Assembly (NCBI RefSeq): GCF_015776785.2
Contig: NZ_LFMD02000002.1
Coordinates: 770,916-834,915 of the forward strand
Source of the DNA: Kitasatospora sp. SUK 42
GTDB taxonomy: Bacteria; Actinomycetota; Actinomycetes; Streptomycetales; Streptomycetaceae
Length of the DNA: 64,000 bases
Reading direction: 5' to 3'
The notes under the pieces are model-generated. The model did not search any database and was not told the DNA's origin. It was given only the letters and a program-made list of their open reading frames with translations. Below are positions 9,626 through 22,205 of this stretch, one piece after another (positions within the stretch are counted from its first letter, which is position 1; each line of letters begins with the position of its first letter). Position numbers and translations under genes: made by a program.

Positions 9626-9670
9626 TGGGGCGCGACCCGGCCACCGGCCAACGAGTAAGCGCGGCCCCCG

Positions 9671-11494
9671 CTACTGCGGCCTGGTACGGGCCCAAGTCTG
9701 TGCGCCCGGCGCCTTGATCTCCACCGGCGCGGCCGGCACCGGCTGGCCGGCCGGCATGGCCTGGACGGCCTGGACGGTGGGCGGCAGCACGCGTGGGAGC
9801 GTCGGCGGCAGCGCCGGCGGGAGGGTCGCGGGCTGGGCGGCCGGCTTGACGGCGGGCTGCTGGGGCACCGGTTTGATGATCGACGGGAGCTTCGGCGGCG
9901 CGCCCAGCCGCTCCACCGTCGGGGCCGTGGTCGTGCGGTGCACCCGCAGCCAGGCGGTGGCCTGCTCGGCGGGCAGCGCTGCCGACACCAGCCAGCCCTG
10001 GACGGCGTCCACGCCCATGCAGTGCAGCCGCTCCCAGGTCTCGTCGTCCTCGACGCCCTCGGCGACCACGGTCAGGCCGAGGGAGTGGGCGAGCTCCACC
10101 GAGCAGCGGACCACCGCCGCGTCGTGGTCGTCGGCGACCATCCGGGAGACGAAGGAGCGGTCGATCTTCAGCTCGCCGACCGGCAGGCTGCGCAGCCGCA
10201 CCAGCGAGGAGTGGCCGGTGCCGAAGTCGTCCAGGGACATCCCGACGCCGTAGCCGCGCAGCTCGGCGAGGGTGTCGGCGGCCCGTCGGGAGTCGTCCAG
10301 CAGCAGCCGCTCGGTGATCTCCAGCTGGAGCGCGTGGGCCGGCACCTGGTGGCGGACGAGGTGCCCGGCCACCCGCTGGGCGAAGCCTGGGTTGAGCACG
10401 TCGCGCGGCGAGACGTTGACCGCGACCTGCACCTGGAGGCCCAGGTCGCGCCAGTAGGCGAGCTGGCCGACGGCCGCCTCCAGCACGTAGTCGGTGAGCC
10501 GGGGCATCAGGCCGCTGGACTCGGCGAGCCCGACGAACTCGTCCGGCGAGACCCTCCCCTGCCCGGGCCGCTCCCAGCGCAGCAGCGCCTCCAGGCCGAC
10601 CACCCGGCCGTCGAAGGCCACCTTGGGCTGGTAGTGCAGCTGCACCTCGCCGGTCTCCAGGGCCCGGCGCAGGTCCCCGAGCAGCCCGATCCGGTACGGC
10701 GTGTCGGCGTCCTGGGTCTCGTCGTACTGGGCGACGCCGCTGCACTCGCGCTGGGCGTGGCCCATCGCCACGTCGGCGCGGCGCAGCAGCGACTCGGCGT
10801 CCTGGGCGTGCTGCGGGTAGACGCAGACACCGGCGGTGGCCTCCAGCACCAGCAGCAGCCCGTCCAGCCGGATCGGCGCGGCGAGCTCGGCGATCAGCGC
10901 CTTGGCGACCCGCTCCAGGCTCTCCGGGCAGTTGATGCCGGGCAGCAGGACGGCGAACTCGTCGCCGCCCATCCGGGCCACCATCGGGCGGCCGCGCCGG
11001 TAGTGCCGGGGCAGGCCGGCGAAGACGTCGTCGATGGACTCCCGGGTGGCGCTGCCGGCCGGGCCGCCGGAGCGCAGCGCCCGGTGGAGGCGGCGGGCGA
11101 TGTGAACCAGCAGTCGGTCACCGGCCGTATGACCGAGTGTGTCGTTGAGTGATCGGAATCGATCCAGGTCAAGCAGGATCAGACCGACGCTGTAGCCCTC
11201 CTCGCGCTCGGCGATCGCCTCCTGGGCGGCCAGCAGCAAGGCCTGACGGTTGGGCAGGTCCGTCAGCGGGTCGGTCAGCTGGTCGCGGGCGCGGTCCCGG
11301 GCGATCCGCCAGGCCGCTACCAGGACGGCCAGCGGCACCGCGAACAGCGGCAGCAGTTCGGGTTCGTACCGGTAGACCAGGACGGCCAGCGGGATGAGCG
11401 GCGCCGCACCGGCCAGCAGCACGCCGAGCAGCAGGACCGCACCTGCCACCCCGTGCGGCGGGCGTGTGGGCGCGCCGCCGGTCGTACGATCCAT
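9671..11494 (-). CDS. Membrane GGDEF-EAL c-di-GMP turnover protein
   Basis: 607 residues. Two hydrophobic segments (about 16-42 and 48-62) anchor the protein. The GGDEF domain (about 70-260) has [29 protein letters not shown] and an intact GGDEF at 176-180. An extra stretch of about 25 residues (roughly 143-170) precedes the GGDEF loop. The EAL domain (about 270-520) has LHYQPKV, EALLRW (EAL at 302-304), [24 protein letters not shown] and AEGVE, so the phosphodiesterase residues look intact. A Pro/Ala-rich tail covers about 525-607. The ATG has GGAGGACAGGG upstream. It could be the counterpart of the Streptomyces phosphodiesterase RmdB (SCO5495), which I recall lies near gat and ligA genes, but I cannot confirm orthology. 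Confidence 0.9.
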   Translation of the reverse strand: MDRTTGGAPTRPPHGVAGAVLLLGVLLAGAAPLIPLAVLVYRYEPELLPLFAVPLAVLVAAWRIARDRARDQLTDPLTDLPNRQALLLAAQEAIAEREEGYSVGLILLDLDRFRSLNDTLGHTAGDRLLVHIARRLHRALRSGGPAGSATRESIDDVFAGLPRHYRRGRPMVARMGGDEFAVLLPGINCPESLERVAKALIAELAAPIRLDGLLLVLEATAGVCVYPQHAQDAESLLRRADVAMGHAQRECSGVAQYDETQDADTPYRIGLLGDLRRALETGEVQLHYQPKVAFDGRVVGLEALLRWERPGQGRVSPDEFVGLAESSGLMPRLTDYVLEAAVGQLAYWRDLGLQVQVAVNVSPRDVLNPGFAQRVAGHLVRHQVPAHALQLEITERLLLDDSRRAADTLAELRGYGVGMSLDDFGTGHSSLVRLRSLPVGELKIDRSFVSRMVADDHDAAVVRCSVELAHSLGLTVVAEGVEDDETWERLHCMGVDAVQGWLVSAALPAEQATAWLRVHRTTTAPTVERLGAPPKLPSIIKPVPQQPAVKPAAQPATLPPALPPTLPRVLPPTVQAVQAMPAGQPVPAAPVEIKAPGAQTWARTRPQ

Positions 11495-11818
11495 AAGCCC
11501 TGTCCTCCGTCGGGCCCGCCCCGTCAGGCCGCCTTACGGTGAGGCACCGTGCCGGTACCGACAGCTGCCGGGCATGGAGCGACCCCGAGGAGCGCCGGCT
11601 CAGCCGGTGCCCCCACCCCTGCTGACACTCTGTTGCGCTCCAGGGTATGCCGGGGCCCACCCGGTGGGCAGACTTTCGGACAACCGGAAACGCGCCACCG
11701 CGCCCCGGGTGCCACACGGCGACACCATGCCCGGTTTCGCCGGACGACACCCGGTGACATTGCATCAGGACGATAACAACACGGCTCCGCGGAACGGCCG
11801 CTCGGGTCGGCCCTCCGG
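11495..11818. other. Intergenic region between ligA and the GGDEF-EAL gene
   Basis: Both neighbours run leftward. About 320 nt with no supported gene. It must hold the promoter of the GGDEF-EAL gene. An AT-richer patch (about 11760-11785) just after the ligA end is the only base-composition break. I see no strong hairpin. Confidence 0.4.
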
Positions 11819-15185
<3,367 letters not shown>

Positions 15186-15219
15186 CCGTCCGAGCCTAGT
15201 GCGCGGCGCCTCGTGCGTT

Positions 15220-15909
15220 TCAGCGCCCCGGTCGGACGGTGATGTCGGTGATCTCCGCGTCCCGGGAGGCGTCCAGGGCGGCCAGGACCGTCTTGGCGAC
15301 GGACTCGGGCTCGATCCAGCGCCCGGCCTCGTACTCCCTGCCCTCCTGCTGGTGCACCTTGGCCTGCATCGCGGTCGCGGTGCGGCCGGGGTACACCGAG
15401 GTGACGCGCACGCCGTTCGCGTGCTCCTCCTGGCGCAGCGCGTCGGCGAGCGCCTTGAGGCCGTGCTTGCTCGCCGCGTACGAGCCCCACTCGGCGCTGG
15501 CGTGGAGGCCCGCGCCCGAGTTGACGAAGACGACGTGCCCCTTGGCCATCCGGAGGGAGGGCAGCAGCAGCCGGGTCAGCTCGGCGGGGGCGACCAGGTT
15601 GACGTTCAGCGTCTCCTGCCACGCCTTGACCGGCAGCTCGCCGACCGCCCCGAGCTCGACCACACCCGCGACGTGCAGCAGCGAGTCGAGGGCGACGGGC
15701 AGCGCCTGGTGCCCGAAGGCCCACGACAGCTTGCCGGGGTCGCCGAGGTCGCCCACGAGGGTCTTCGCCCCGGGGAACCGCTCCCGCAGCTCGTTGGCCC
15801 GCCGGGCGTCACGGGCGAGCAGCCAGAGCTCGTCCCCGCGCTCGGCGAGCTTCCCGGCCAGGACGGCGCCGATGCCGGAGCCGGCGCCGGTGATCAGATG
15901 TGCAGCCAT
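15220..15909 (-). CDS. Short-chain dehydrogenase/reductase
   Basis: 229 residues, classical SDR. The Rossmann nucleotide-binding motif is ITGAGSGIG at residues 6-14. NSGAG carries the catalytic serine region, and the catalytic pair is in YAASKHGLKAL (YxxxK). PGRTAT follows in the usual place. It should be an NAD(P)H-dependent oxidoreductase; the substrate cannot be deduced. It starts 13 nt after the LOG gene and is followed 34 nt later by the MetE-like gene, so the four genes probably form one transcript. Confidence 0.9.
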   Translation of the reverse strand: MAAHLITGAGSGIGAVLAGKLAERGDELWLLARDARRANELRERFPGAKTLVGDLGDPGKLSWAFGHQALPVALDSLLHVAGVVELGAVGELPVKAWQETLNVNLVAPAELTRLLLPSLRMAKGHVVFVNSGAGLHASAEWGSYAASKHGLKALADALRQEEHANGVRVTSVYPGRTATAMQAKVHQQEGREYEAGRWIEPESVAKTVLAALDASRDAEITDITVRPGR

Positions 15910-15922
15910 GGTCCCGATCCTC

Positions 15923-16447
15923 TCAGGCCTTGAGCTGCTCGAACACCTCGGCGGGCGTGTCCGCGAAGGTGATCAGCTCGGAGAGCGGGCTGGGCAGGAA
16001 GCCCTCCGTGTCCATCCGCTCCATCTGGGTGCGCAGGCCCGAGTAGAACCCCTCGGTGTCCAGGACGACCACCGGCTTGTCGAACATCCCGTGCTTCTTG
16101 AGCTCCAGCACCTCGGTCACCTCGTCCATGGTGCCGAGGCCGCCCACGAGCACGACGATCGCGTCCGCGCGGGCCGCCAACTCCCGCTTCCGCTCGGGCA
16201 GATCGGCGGTCATGACGAGCTCGTCGGCGCCGACGTACCCCTTGTGCCTCAGCATCTCGACCAGCACCCCGACGAGCCTCCCGCCCGCCGCCTTCACCTC
16301 GTCCGCGAGGAGCCCCATCAGCCCGGCGTTCGAGCCGCCCCACACCAGGGTGTGCCCGCCTTCTCCCAGCAGCCGGGCGAACTCGGCGGCAGGGCCGGTG
16401 TAGCGGTCATCGAGCGAGTACGCGGAGCAGAAAACGCAGATATTCAT
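15923..16447 (-). CDS. LOG family (TIGR00730) nucleotide phosphoribohydrolase-like protein
   Basis: 174 residues. The Rossmann-like LOG fold shows WGGSNAGLMG near the N-terminus and VGGLGTMDEVTEVL in place of the usual PGGxGTxxE; the first proline is Val here, but the GGxGTxxE core is intact. LOG proteins cleave cytokinin riboside 5'-monophosphates or similar nucleotides; in bacteria many have no assigned substrate. The ATG at 16447 gives the family-like start MNICVFCSA; an in-frame GTG at 16456 is an alternative and neither has a strong ribosome binding site. It is the first gene of the leftward SDR, MetE-like, ligA run. Confidence 0.88.
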   Translation of the reverse strand: MNICVFCSAYSLDDRYTGPAAEFARLLGEGGHTLVWGGSNAGLMGLLADEVKAAGGRLVGVLVEMLRHKGYVGADELVMTADLPERKRELAARADAIVVLVGGLGTMDEVTEVLELKKHGMFDKPVVVLDTEGFYSGLRTQMERMDTEGFLPSPLSELITFADTPAEVFEQLKA

Positions 16448-16498
16448 AATGCCCACTGGTCTATCACGCTCAGCCGCCCCCGCTCACCGCCATTACCC

Positions 16499-16719
16499 GA
16501 GTTCGACGACAGGCCCCGGGGCCTGTCTTCAAACTCCCGTCGTCCGCCCGAAGGGCGGGCGGGGCGGCGTTGGGGTGCGTGCATCGCAAGGCGGAGGAGG
16601 GAGCCACTGCGGTGGGGGCACCTCCCGACCGAAGGCTGGGGGCCATTGGCGACCGACGACAACGCGGCGAGGTGCGTGCCCCGGCGCCGCCCCGCAGACG
16701 CGAGTTTGACGACAGGCCC
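16499..16719. mobile_element. MITE-like element with 18-bp terminal inverted repeats
   Basis: Arms at 16519-16536 (GGGCCTGTCTTCAAACTC) and 16702-16719 are inverted repeats matching at 17 of 18 positions and enclose about 165 nt without coding capacity. A third copy of the same end lies at 16499-16516, back-to-back with the left arm, making a near-perfect 38-nt palindrome. The interior contains hairpin-forming runs of the GGGGGCACCTCCC type that I recall as common between Streptomyces genes. No target duplication is obvious. The right end stops 14 nt before the methyltransferase start. Confidence 0.55.
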
Positions 16720-16732
16720 TAGGGTGCTCCGC

Positions 16733-17680
16733 GTGCGTCACCTTGAGATATCCGACCTGATCACGGCCGTGGACCCGCAGGACGGCCGGCGGCTCCCCGT
16801 CCTTCGTGACGAGGTCGTCCGGCAACTGCGCGAGAACGGGGACGAGCGCGCGGCCCGGATCGTCGCCGAACTGCCCGTCGGCCGGGGCGGCGTACTCGAC
16901 CCCGACGCCGTGGACCGCCTGCTCGTCAGCGTGCACACCGAACTCCAGCGGCTCAGCGAGGAACTGCGCATCGGCGACCGCCTGGTCCACCTGCTCCGCC
17001 CGCTCCTCACCGCGATCCGCACGACCACCGGGCAGCCCGGCCCGTACCGCCTGGTCGACATCGGGTGCGGCCTGGGCTACCTCGTCCGGTGGCTGGCCGC
17101 CACCGACGCGCTCGGCCCCGACGTCGAACTGATCGGGGTCGACCTCAACGCCGCACTCGTCGGCGAGGCCGACCGCCTCGCCCGCGCGGAGGGGCTCAAC
17201 TGCCGCTTCGTGCACGGCAACGCCTTCGAACTGCCGGAGGCCGCGACCGTCTACGTCTCCACCGGCGTCCTGCACCACTTCCCCGGACCGGCCCTGTCCG
17301 GGTTCTTCCAGGCCCAGGCCGCCTCCCCCGCGCTCGCCTTCTGCCACTACGACATCGCCGCGACCCGGCTCGCACCCCTCGGCGCCCGTGTCTTCCACCG
17401 CGCCCGGATGCGCCACCCGCTGGGCCGCCACGACGGCGTGGTCTCCGCCCTGCGCGCCCACAGCGACGAGGTACTGCTGCGCGCCGCCTCGGCCCCCGGC
17501 ATGCGCGCCCTGCTGTACGAACCGCGCCGCCTGTCCAACCCGTTCTGCACCACGCTGCGCCCGGTCCTCGGGGTGCGCCCGCAGTTGGAGGCACCGCTGC
17601 GGTCCGCCCTCGGACGGGCCGCCCGCCGGCTGGTCGGCCCGGAGCACCTCGCCGAGCACCTCACCGAGGCCGCCCGATGA
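16733..17680 (+). CDS. SAM-dependent class I methyltransferase
   Basis: 315 residues. An N-terminal helical region of about 100 residues precedes a class I methyltransferase core. Motif I is VDIGCGLGYLVRWLA (about residues 105-120), an acidic residue follows in LIGVDLN, and STGVLHHFPG is in the post-motif region. The substrate is unknown. The GTG at 16733 is 8 nt after AGGG; GTG 16724 is an alternative. The MITE-like element ends just upstream, so the element may supply the promoter or separate it from the original one. Its stop overlaps the next gene (ATGA). Confidence 0.87.
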   Translation: MRHLEISDLITAVDPQDGRRLPVLRDEVVRQLRENGDERAARIVAELPVGRGGVLDPDAVDRLLVSVHTELQRLSEELRIGDRLVHLLRPLLTAIRTTTGQPGPYRLVDIGCGLGYLVRWLAATDALGPDVELIGVDLNAALVGEADRLARAEGLNCRFVHGNAFELPEAATVYVSTGVLHHFPGPALSGFFQAQAASPALAFCHYDIAATRLAPLGARVFHRARMRHPLGRHDGVVSALRAHSDEVLLRAASAPGMRALLYEPRRLSNPFCTTLRPVLGVRPQLEAPLRSALGRAARRLVGPEHLAEHLTEAAR

Positions 17681-18189
17681 CGCCCGCCGCCCCGCTCCTC
17701 CTGCTCGGCCTGGTCGACGCGGCGTTCAGCGGCTTCCGCGCCTACGCCGGCCGCGACGCCCGCATCCGCAAACACCGGGGCAACCTCCTCGCCGCCGGAC
17801 GCGGACTGGCGGCCGGGGCCGTCCTCCTGCTCGCCCCGGCCCTGGCCGCCTGTCTCCTCCTGCTGACCTCCTCCGACCAGGCGCAGACCTACGCCACCCT
17901 CACCGCCGGCGGCTGGGGCTACCTGTTCCCGCTCGCCCTCTACGCCGCAGCCGTCCTGCTGTCGCTCGCCGCCTACTTCACCCTGCCGTTCCGCGCCGGC
18001 ACCCTGGCGATGGTCATCGGCCTCGGCCCCCTGACCCTGCTGCGCCCGCTCACCGTCACCGCCGCCTGCCTCACCGCCGTCCTCAACGGCGGCGGCGCAC
18101 CCGCCCTGCTCGTCGGCACGGTCGCCGGCACGGCCGTCCTCTGCGTCGAGCCCCTGGTGCACCGCCGCTGGTACCGCGAGGTGCGGTGA
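17677..18189 (+). CDS. Four-TM hypothetical membrane protein
   Basis: 170 residues, translationally coupled to the methyltransferase by an ATGA overlap. Four hydrophobic segments are visible (about 43-63, 78-98, 106-123 and 136-155), with basic residues before the first (GRDARIRKHRGN) and at the C-terminus (HRRWYREVR). I do not recognise the family. Tight coupling suggests it works with the methyltransferase, perhaps by placing it at the membrane, but that is inference. Confidence 0.75.
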   Translation: MTPAAPLLLLGLVDAAFSGFRAYAGRDARIRKHRGNLLAAGRGLAAGAVLLLAPALAACLLLLTSSDQAQTYATLTAGGWGYLFPLALYAAAVLLSLAAYFTLPFRAGTLAMVIGLGPLTLLRPLTVTAACLTAVLNGGGAPALLVGTVAGTAVLCVEPLVHRRWYREVR

Positions 18190-18262
18190 GAAGCCCGCTG
18201 ACCCGACGCTCCTCAAGATGCGACCTGTCGGGAGCCGACGAGCCCTCCTCCTCACGACCCGG

Positions 18263-19423
18263 TCACGGGTGCTGGAAGAGAACCTCCGGGTTGGCCGACG
18301 ACGGGCCGTCGAGGAGGGGTTGGTGGATTCCCTTCAAGGTCTGGTCGAAGAAGGCTCCGACGTACTCCCGGGTCAGCTGGGTCCCGCGCGCCGGCGAGGT
18401 GGTCATCCCCGGGGGGAGGGGAATACCGGCCTCGGCGGCCAGGACGGGGACGTCCGTGAAGCTGGAGTGGTCGGCGCCGGTGACGGTCAGCCAGGGCTTG
18501 TAGCCCTCCCAGCCCGCCCAGGTCTGCCCCCAGGACGTCTCCCGGCCGCCGACGGCGTGGTCGCTCTGCTTGCCGAGCAGGAGGAACGCGCGTCCGTCGA
18601 GCCTGTCGGTCGGGACCGGCGGCCAGAACTTTCCGTCCATGTTCACCCCGGCCAGGATCCGCTGGTCGTCGGCCATCGCCGTCAGCGTCGACGCGCCGCC
18701 GATCGAGTGTCCGGCCATGCCGATGCGGTCGCGGTCGATCAGGTGCGACAGGCGCCAGGCCGGGTGGTTCCCCGTCAGCCGGTCCAGGACGAACGACACG
18801 TCCTTCGCCCGGCTGTCGGGGAGGCTGTCCGGTGCCCCGCCCTCGCAGAGCGCGCATCCCGGGGTGCTGCCGTCGGCGAGCGTCTCGCCGGAGTCCTCGT
18901 AGGTGTGACCGACCAGGGCCACGACGTAGCCGTGGCTGGCCAGGTCCGTGGCCAGGCCGGTCAGCGTGGCGCGGGGGTTCTCGAAGCCGGGAGAGAGGAC
19001 CACCAGCGGGAACTTCCCGTTCGCGGCCTTCGCACCGGTGTAGGCGTAGGTCTTGATGTCCACGACGTCCTGCGGCTGGAGTCCGGTACCCGCCGGGACC
19101 CGCGTCGCCACGAAGCCCTGCGCTTCGCCGGGGGTCATGTACGGAGCTGGCTCGCCGGTGTCCCGCCGGGCCGGGTAGAACATCGACACGGCCAGCTGAC
19201 GCGGCCCGGCCGAGGGTACCCAGGGGTCGGTGCGGTCCCGGTCGGTCAGGCGCAGCACCTCCTCGCCGGCCGCGTACGGCCCGGTCGGACGGGGCAGTAC
19301 GCCGTGGAAGGCGGCGGGAGCGGTGACGGACGGCGACGGCGAGGCCATCGCGGCCCCGGCCATCGGGATCGGGAGGGAGAGGACGAGGGCTGCGACGGCC
19401 GCGACGCGGCGGGATCGGTTCAT
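18263..19423 (-). CDS. Secreted alpha/beta hydrolase (PAF-acetylhydrolase-like)
   Basis: 386 residues. A Sec signal peptide is clear (basic MNRSRR, hydrophobic core to about residue 25, AMA cleavage region). The hydrolase fold shows LVVLSPGFENPR, the nucleophile elbow GHSIGG, and ADHSSF with the likely catalytic histidine. The layout fits the platelet-activating-factor acetylhydrolase/lipase family of actinobacteria; ester substrates outside the cell are likely but unspecified. It is converging with the membrane-protein gene on its right-to-left side, and an inverted repeat at 19489-19530 lies upstream of its start. Confidence 0.87.
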   Translation of the reverse strand: MNRSRRVAAVAALVLSLPIPMAGAAMASPSPSVTAPAAFHGVLPRPTGPYAAGEEVLRLTDRDRTDPWVPSAGPRQLAVSMFYPARRDTGEPAPYMTPGEAQGFVATRVPAGTGLQPQDVVDIKTYAYTGAKAANGKFPLVVLSPGFENPRATLTGLATDLASHGYVVALVGHTYEDSGETLADGSTPGCALCEGGAPDSLPDSRAKDVSFVLDRLTGNHPAWRLSHLIDRDRIGMAGHSIGGASTLTAMADDQRILAGVNMDGKFWPPVPTDRLDGRAFLLLGKQSDHAVGGRETSWGQTWAGWEGYKPWLTVTGADHSSFTDVPVLAAEAGIPLPPGMTTSPARGTQLTREYVGAFFDQTLKGIHQPLLDGPSSANPEVLFQHP

Positions 19424-19488
19424 GGCCCGGAGACTAGGTTCGCGGCCCGAACCGTCGGATCAGCCCGAAGGATGCAATCCCCGGCAGT

Positions 19489-19530
19489 GGTCATCCCCGC
19501 GAATCAGCGGCGTCATCCATGGGGATGACC
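19489..19530. promoter_or_regulatory. Inverted repeat upstream of the hydrolase gene
   Basis: Perfect 10-bp arms (GGTCATCCCC at 19489-19498 and its complement at 19521-19530) are separated by 22 nt, 66 nt before the hydrolase start. It may be an operator or a leader hairpin. Confidence 0.4.
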
Positions 19531-19550
19531 GCTCGGCCACGGCGGTTCTC

Positions 19551-19581
19551 CGTGCGCGTCGCCGAGTCGGCGACGCGCACG
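19551..19581 (-). terminator. Terminator after mnmA
   Basis: Perfect 13-bp inverted repeat (19551-19563 with 19569-19581) with a 5-nt loop, 12 nt beyond the mnmA stop codon. Confidence 0.75.
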
Positions 19582-19592
19582 CGGGTGCTCGC

Positions 19593-20729
19593 TCAGGCGT
19601 TGACCGCGGGGCGCTCGGTGGTGGCGATGGTGGCGGAGCCGACGACGCGGGTGCCGTCGTAGAGGACCACGGCCTGGCCGGGGGCGATGCCCCGCACCGG
19701 GGTGTCCAGCTCGACCCGCAGCTCTCCGTCGACCACCGAGGCGATCACCGGGACCTCCTCGCCGTGGGCACGGAGCTGGGCGGTGTAGCGTCCGTCCACC
19801 AGCGGCTCGGTGCCGCACCAGCGGGGGCGGATGGCGGTCAGCGCGGTGACGTCGAGGCCCTCGATCGGGCCGACGGTGACGGTGTTGTTGACCGGGGAGA
19901 TGTCCAGCACGTAGCGCGGCTTGCCGTCCGCCGCCGGGCGGCCGATCCGCAGGCCCTTGCGCTGGCCGATGGTGAAGCCGTACGCGCCGTCGTGCTCGCC
20001 GAGCTTGGTGCCGTCGACGTCGAGGATGTCGCCCGTGGCGGTGCCGAGGTGCTGGGCCAGGAAGCCCTGGGTGTCGCCGTCGGCGATGAAGCAGATGTCG
20101 TGGCTGTCGGGCTTCTTGGCGACGGCCAGGCCCCGGCGCTCGGCCTCCTCCCGGATGGCCTCCTTGGTGGTGTCACCGAGCGGGAAGAGGGAGTGGGCGA
20201 GCTGGTCGGCGTCCAGGACGCCGAGGACGTAGGACTGGTCCTTCGCCGCGTCGACGGCACGGTGGAGCTGGCGCTCGCCGGAAGGCAGGTCGACGATCCG
20301 GGCGTAGTGGCCGGTGCAGACGGCGTCGAAGCCGAGGGCGATCGCCTTGTCCAGCAGCGCGGCGAACTTGATCTTCTCGTTGCAGCGCAGGCAGGGGTTC
20401 GGCGTGCGGCCGGCCGCGTACTCGGCGACGAAGTCGTCGATGACGTCCTCGCGGAAGCGCTCGGCGAGGTCCCAGACGTAGAACGGGATGCCGATCACGT
20501 CGGCCGCCCGCCAGGCGTCCCGGGAGTCCTCGATGGTGCAGCAGCCGCGCGCGCCCGTACGGAAGGACTGCGGGTTGGAGGAGAGCGCCAGGTGGACGCC
20601 GGTCACCTCGTGCCCCGCTTCGGCGGCGCGCGCGGCGGCGACGGCGGAGTCAACTCCGCCGGACATCGCCGCGAGCACGCGCAGACGGCCGGTGGACGGA
20701 GCGGTCGGGGCACCCGGGAAGTCAGTCAT
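19593..20729 (-). CDS. mnmA: tRNA-specific 2-thiouridylase MnmA
   Basis: 378 residues. It thiolates U34 of Glu, Gln and Lys tRNAs with sulfur relayed from a cysteine desulfurase. The ATP-pyrophosphatase PP-loop is SGGVDSAV at residues 23-30. The two redox/catalytic cysteines are Cys113 ([12 protein letters not shown]) and Cys213 (DSHDICFI). The C-terminal beta-barrel domain carries [11 protein letters not shown] and the [10 protein letters not shown] signature. It lies 51 nt downstream of a cysteine desulfurase gene in the same direction, which fits a sulfur-donor pair, and is followed by a strong hairpin. Confidence 0.96.
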   Translation of the reverse strand: MTDFPGAPTAPSTGRLRVLAAMSGGVDSAVAAARAAEAGHEVTGVHLALSSNPQSFRTGARGCCTIEDSRDAWRAADVIGIPFYVWDLAERFREDVIDDFVAEYAAGRTPNPCLRCNEKIKFAALLDKAIALGFDAVCTGHYARIVDLPSGERQLHRAVDAAKDQSYVLGVLDADQLAHSLFPLGDTTKEAIREEAERRGLAVAKKPDSHDICFIADGDTQGFLAQHLGTATGDILDVDGTKLGEHDGAYGFTIGQRKGLRIGRPAADGKPRYVLDISPVNNTVTVGPIEGLDVTALTAIRPRWCGTEPLVDGRYTAQLRAHGEEVPVIASVVDGELRVELDTPVRGIAPGQAVVLYDGTRVVGSATIATTERPAVNA

Positions 20730-20780
20730 GGTGACTACAAGGGTACGGGGCCGCCGTACATGCCCGCCGCCGGTTAAAAG

Positions 20781-21962
20781 CTAACGCCGCACCGATGCCA
20801 GCCCGGCGTTGCGGGCCCGCTGCACCGCCGGGCCGATGGCCGAGGCGAGCGCCGTGACGTCCTCCCGCACCGAGGTGTGCCCGAGCGAGAACCGCAGCGA
20901 GGCCCGGGCCAGCAGCGGGTCGACGCCCATGGCGAGCAGCACGTGGCTGGGCTGCGGCACCCCGGCGTTGCAGGCGGAGCCGGTGGAGCACTCGATGCCC
21001 TGGGCGTCCAGCAGCATCAGCAGCGCGTCGCCCTCGCAGCCGGGGAAGGAGAAGTGCGCGTTGGCGGGCAGCCGGCCCTCGGCGGACGGGTCGCCGTTGA
21101 GCACCGCGTCCGGAACGGCGGCCAGCACGCCGGCCACCAGTTCGTCCCGCAGTCCGCCGAGGACCGCCGCCTGCTCGGCCCGGTGCTCGACGGCCCAGGC
21201 CGCGGCGGCCGCGAAGCCCGCGGCGGCGGGGGCGTCCAGGGTGCCGGAGCGCACGTCGCGCTCCTGGCCGCCGCCGTGCAGCAGCGGTACGGGCGTGGCG
21301 CCGCGGGAGAGCAGCAGGGCGCCGATCCCGAACGGGCCGCCGATCTTGTGCCCGGTGACGGTGAGCGCGGTGAGCCCGGACTCGGCGAAGGAGACCGGGA
21401 CCTGCCCGAGCGCCTGCACCGCGTCGGCGTGCATCGGGATGCCGTACTCGGCTGCCACGGCGGCGAGTTCGCGCACCGGCTGGACGGTGCCGACCTCGTT
21501 GTTGGCCCACATCACGGTGACCAGCGCGACCGAGGAGGCGTCCCGTTCGATGGCCTCGCGCAGCGCCTCGGGGTGCACCCGGCCCACCGCGTCCACCGGC
21601 AGGTACTCGACGGCCGCGCCCTCGTGCTCGGAGAGCCAGTGCACGGCGTCCAGCACCGCGTGGTGCTCGACCGGGCTGCACAGCACCCGGGTGCGGGCCG
21701 GGTCGGCGTCCCGACGGGCCCAGTACAGGCCCTTGACGGCCAGGTTGTCGGACTCGGTGCCGCCGCCGGTGAGGACGATCTCGCTCGGGCGGGCGTTCAG
21801 CGAGTCGGCCAGCGACTCGCGGGCCTCCTCGACCACCCGGCGGGCCCGGCGGCCGGCCGCGTGCAGGGCCGAGGCGTTGCCGACCACCCCCAGGTGCGCC
21901 GTCATCGCGGCGATCGCCTCGGGCAGCATCGGCGTGGTCGCCGCATGGTCCAGGTATGGCAT
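20781..21962 (-). CDS. Cysteine desulfurase (NifS/IscS family)
   Basis: 393 residues, PLP-dependent. It removes sulfur from cysteine and forms a persulfide for tRNA thiolation and/or Fe-S assembly. It starts [11 protein letters not shown]. The PLP-stacking histidine is in PVEHHAVL, the Schiff-base lysine is Lys206 ([10 protein letters not shown]) and the persulfide cysteine is Cys325 ([12 protein letters not shown]). The ATG at 21962 gives the family-typical N-terminus; an ATG at 21968 adds two residues. It is divergent from the IclR gene and precedes mnmA, so its product most likely feeds MnmA. Confidence 0.95.
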   Translation of the reverse strand: MPYLDHAATTPMLPEAIAAMTAHLGVVGNASALHAAGRRARRVVEEARESLADSLNARPSEIVLTGGGTESDNLAVKGLYWARRDADPARTRVLCSPVEHHAVLDAVHWLSEHEGAAVEYLPVDAVGRVHPEALREAIERDASSVALVTVMWANNEVGTVQPVRELAAVAAEYGIPMHADAVQALGQVPVSFAESGLTALTVTGHKIGGPFGIGALLLSRGATPVPLLHGGGQERDVRSGTLDAPAAAGFAAAAAWAVEHRAEQAAVLGGLRDELVAGVLAAVPDAVLNGDPSAEGRLPANAHFSFPGCEGDALLMLLDAQGIECSTGSACNAGVPQPSHVLLAMGVDPLLARASLRFSLGHTSVREDVTALASAIGPAVQRARNAGLASVRR

Positions 21963-22020
21963 AACCATCCGATTGTAGAGGGCACTCCCCCGGGGCCGAC
22001 GCGGCGCACACCGATCCGGC

Positions 22021-22094
22021 CACCACCCGGACGACCGACCGGACGACCGACCGGACGGCCGACTCGGCGGCCGACTTGACGGCCGACTCGGCGG
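22021..22094. repeat. Degenerate 12-nt repeats between the desulfurase and IclR genes
   Basis: Repeats of the type CGGACGACCGAC (two close copies) run into CGGCCGACTCGG-type units. They occupy about 70 nt of the divergent intergenic region. The function is unknown; slippage-prone sequence is the simplest reading. Confidence 0.55.
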
Positions 22095-22128
22095 AGGACG
22101 AACGAACCGCTGCCGGACGGCTGCGTCC

Positions 22129-22168
22129 GGTACTGGTTTGTACCACTGTGCCGCCTTGCGGTTAGCCT
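22129..22168 (+). promoter_or_regulatory. Candidate promoter and operator of the IclR gene
   Basis: GGTAC-N6-GTACC at 22129-22144 is a short inverted repeat 62 nt before the ATG. TTGTAC (22138-22143) and TAGCCT (22163-22168) resemble -35 and -10 boxes with 19-nt spacing. An IclR protein could bind here to control itself; this is inference. Confidence 0.35.
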
Positions 22169-22205
22169 GACGAACACTTCTCGATCGGAACCCGTGGGGG
22201 GCGCC

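Noticed and set aside
16499..16719. Complete insertion sequence
   Set aside because: Only about 200 nt between ends with no transposase frame; hence MITE-like at most.
20781..21962. Cysteine desulfurase as cargo of the encapsulin (family 2A type)
   Set aside because: It is 36 kb from the shell gene, lacks a long disordered N-terminal cargo segment, and is better explained by adjacency to mnmA; the shell is family 2B, not 2A.
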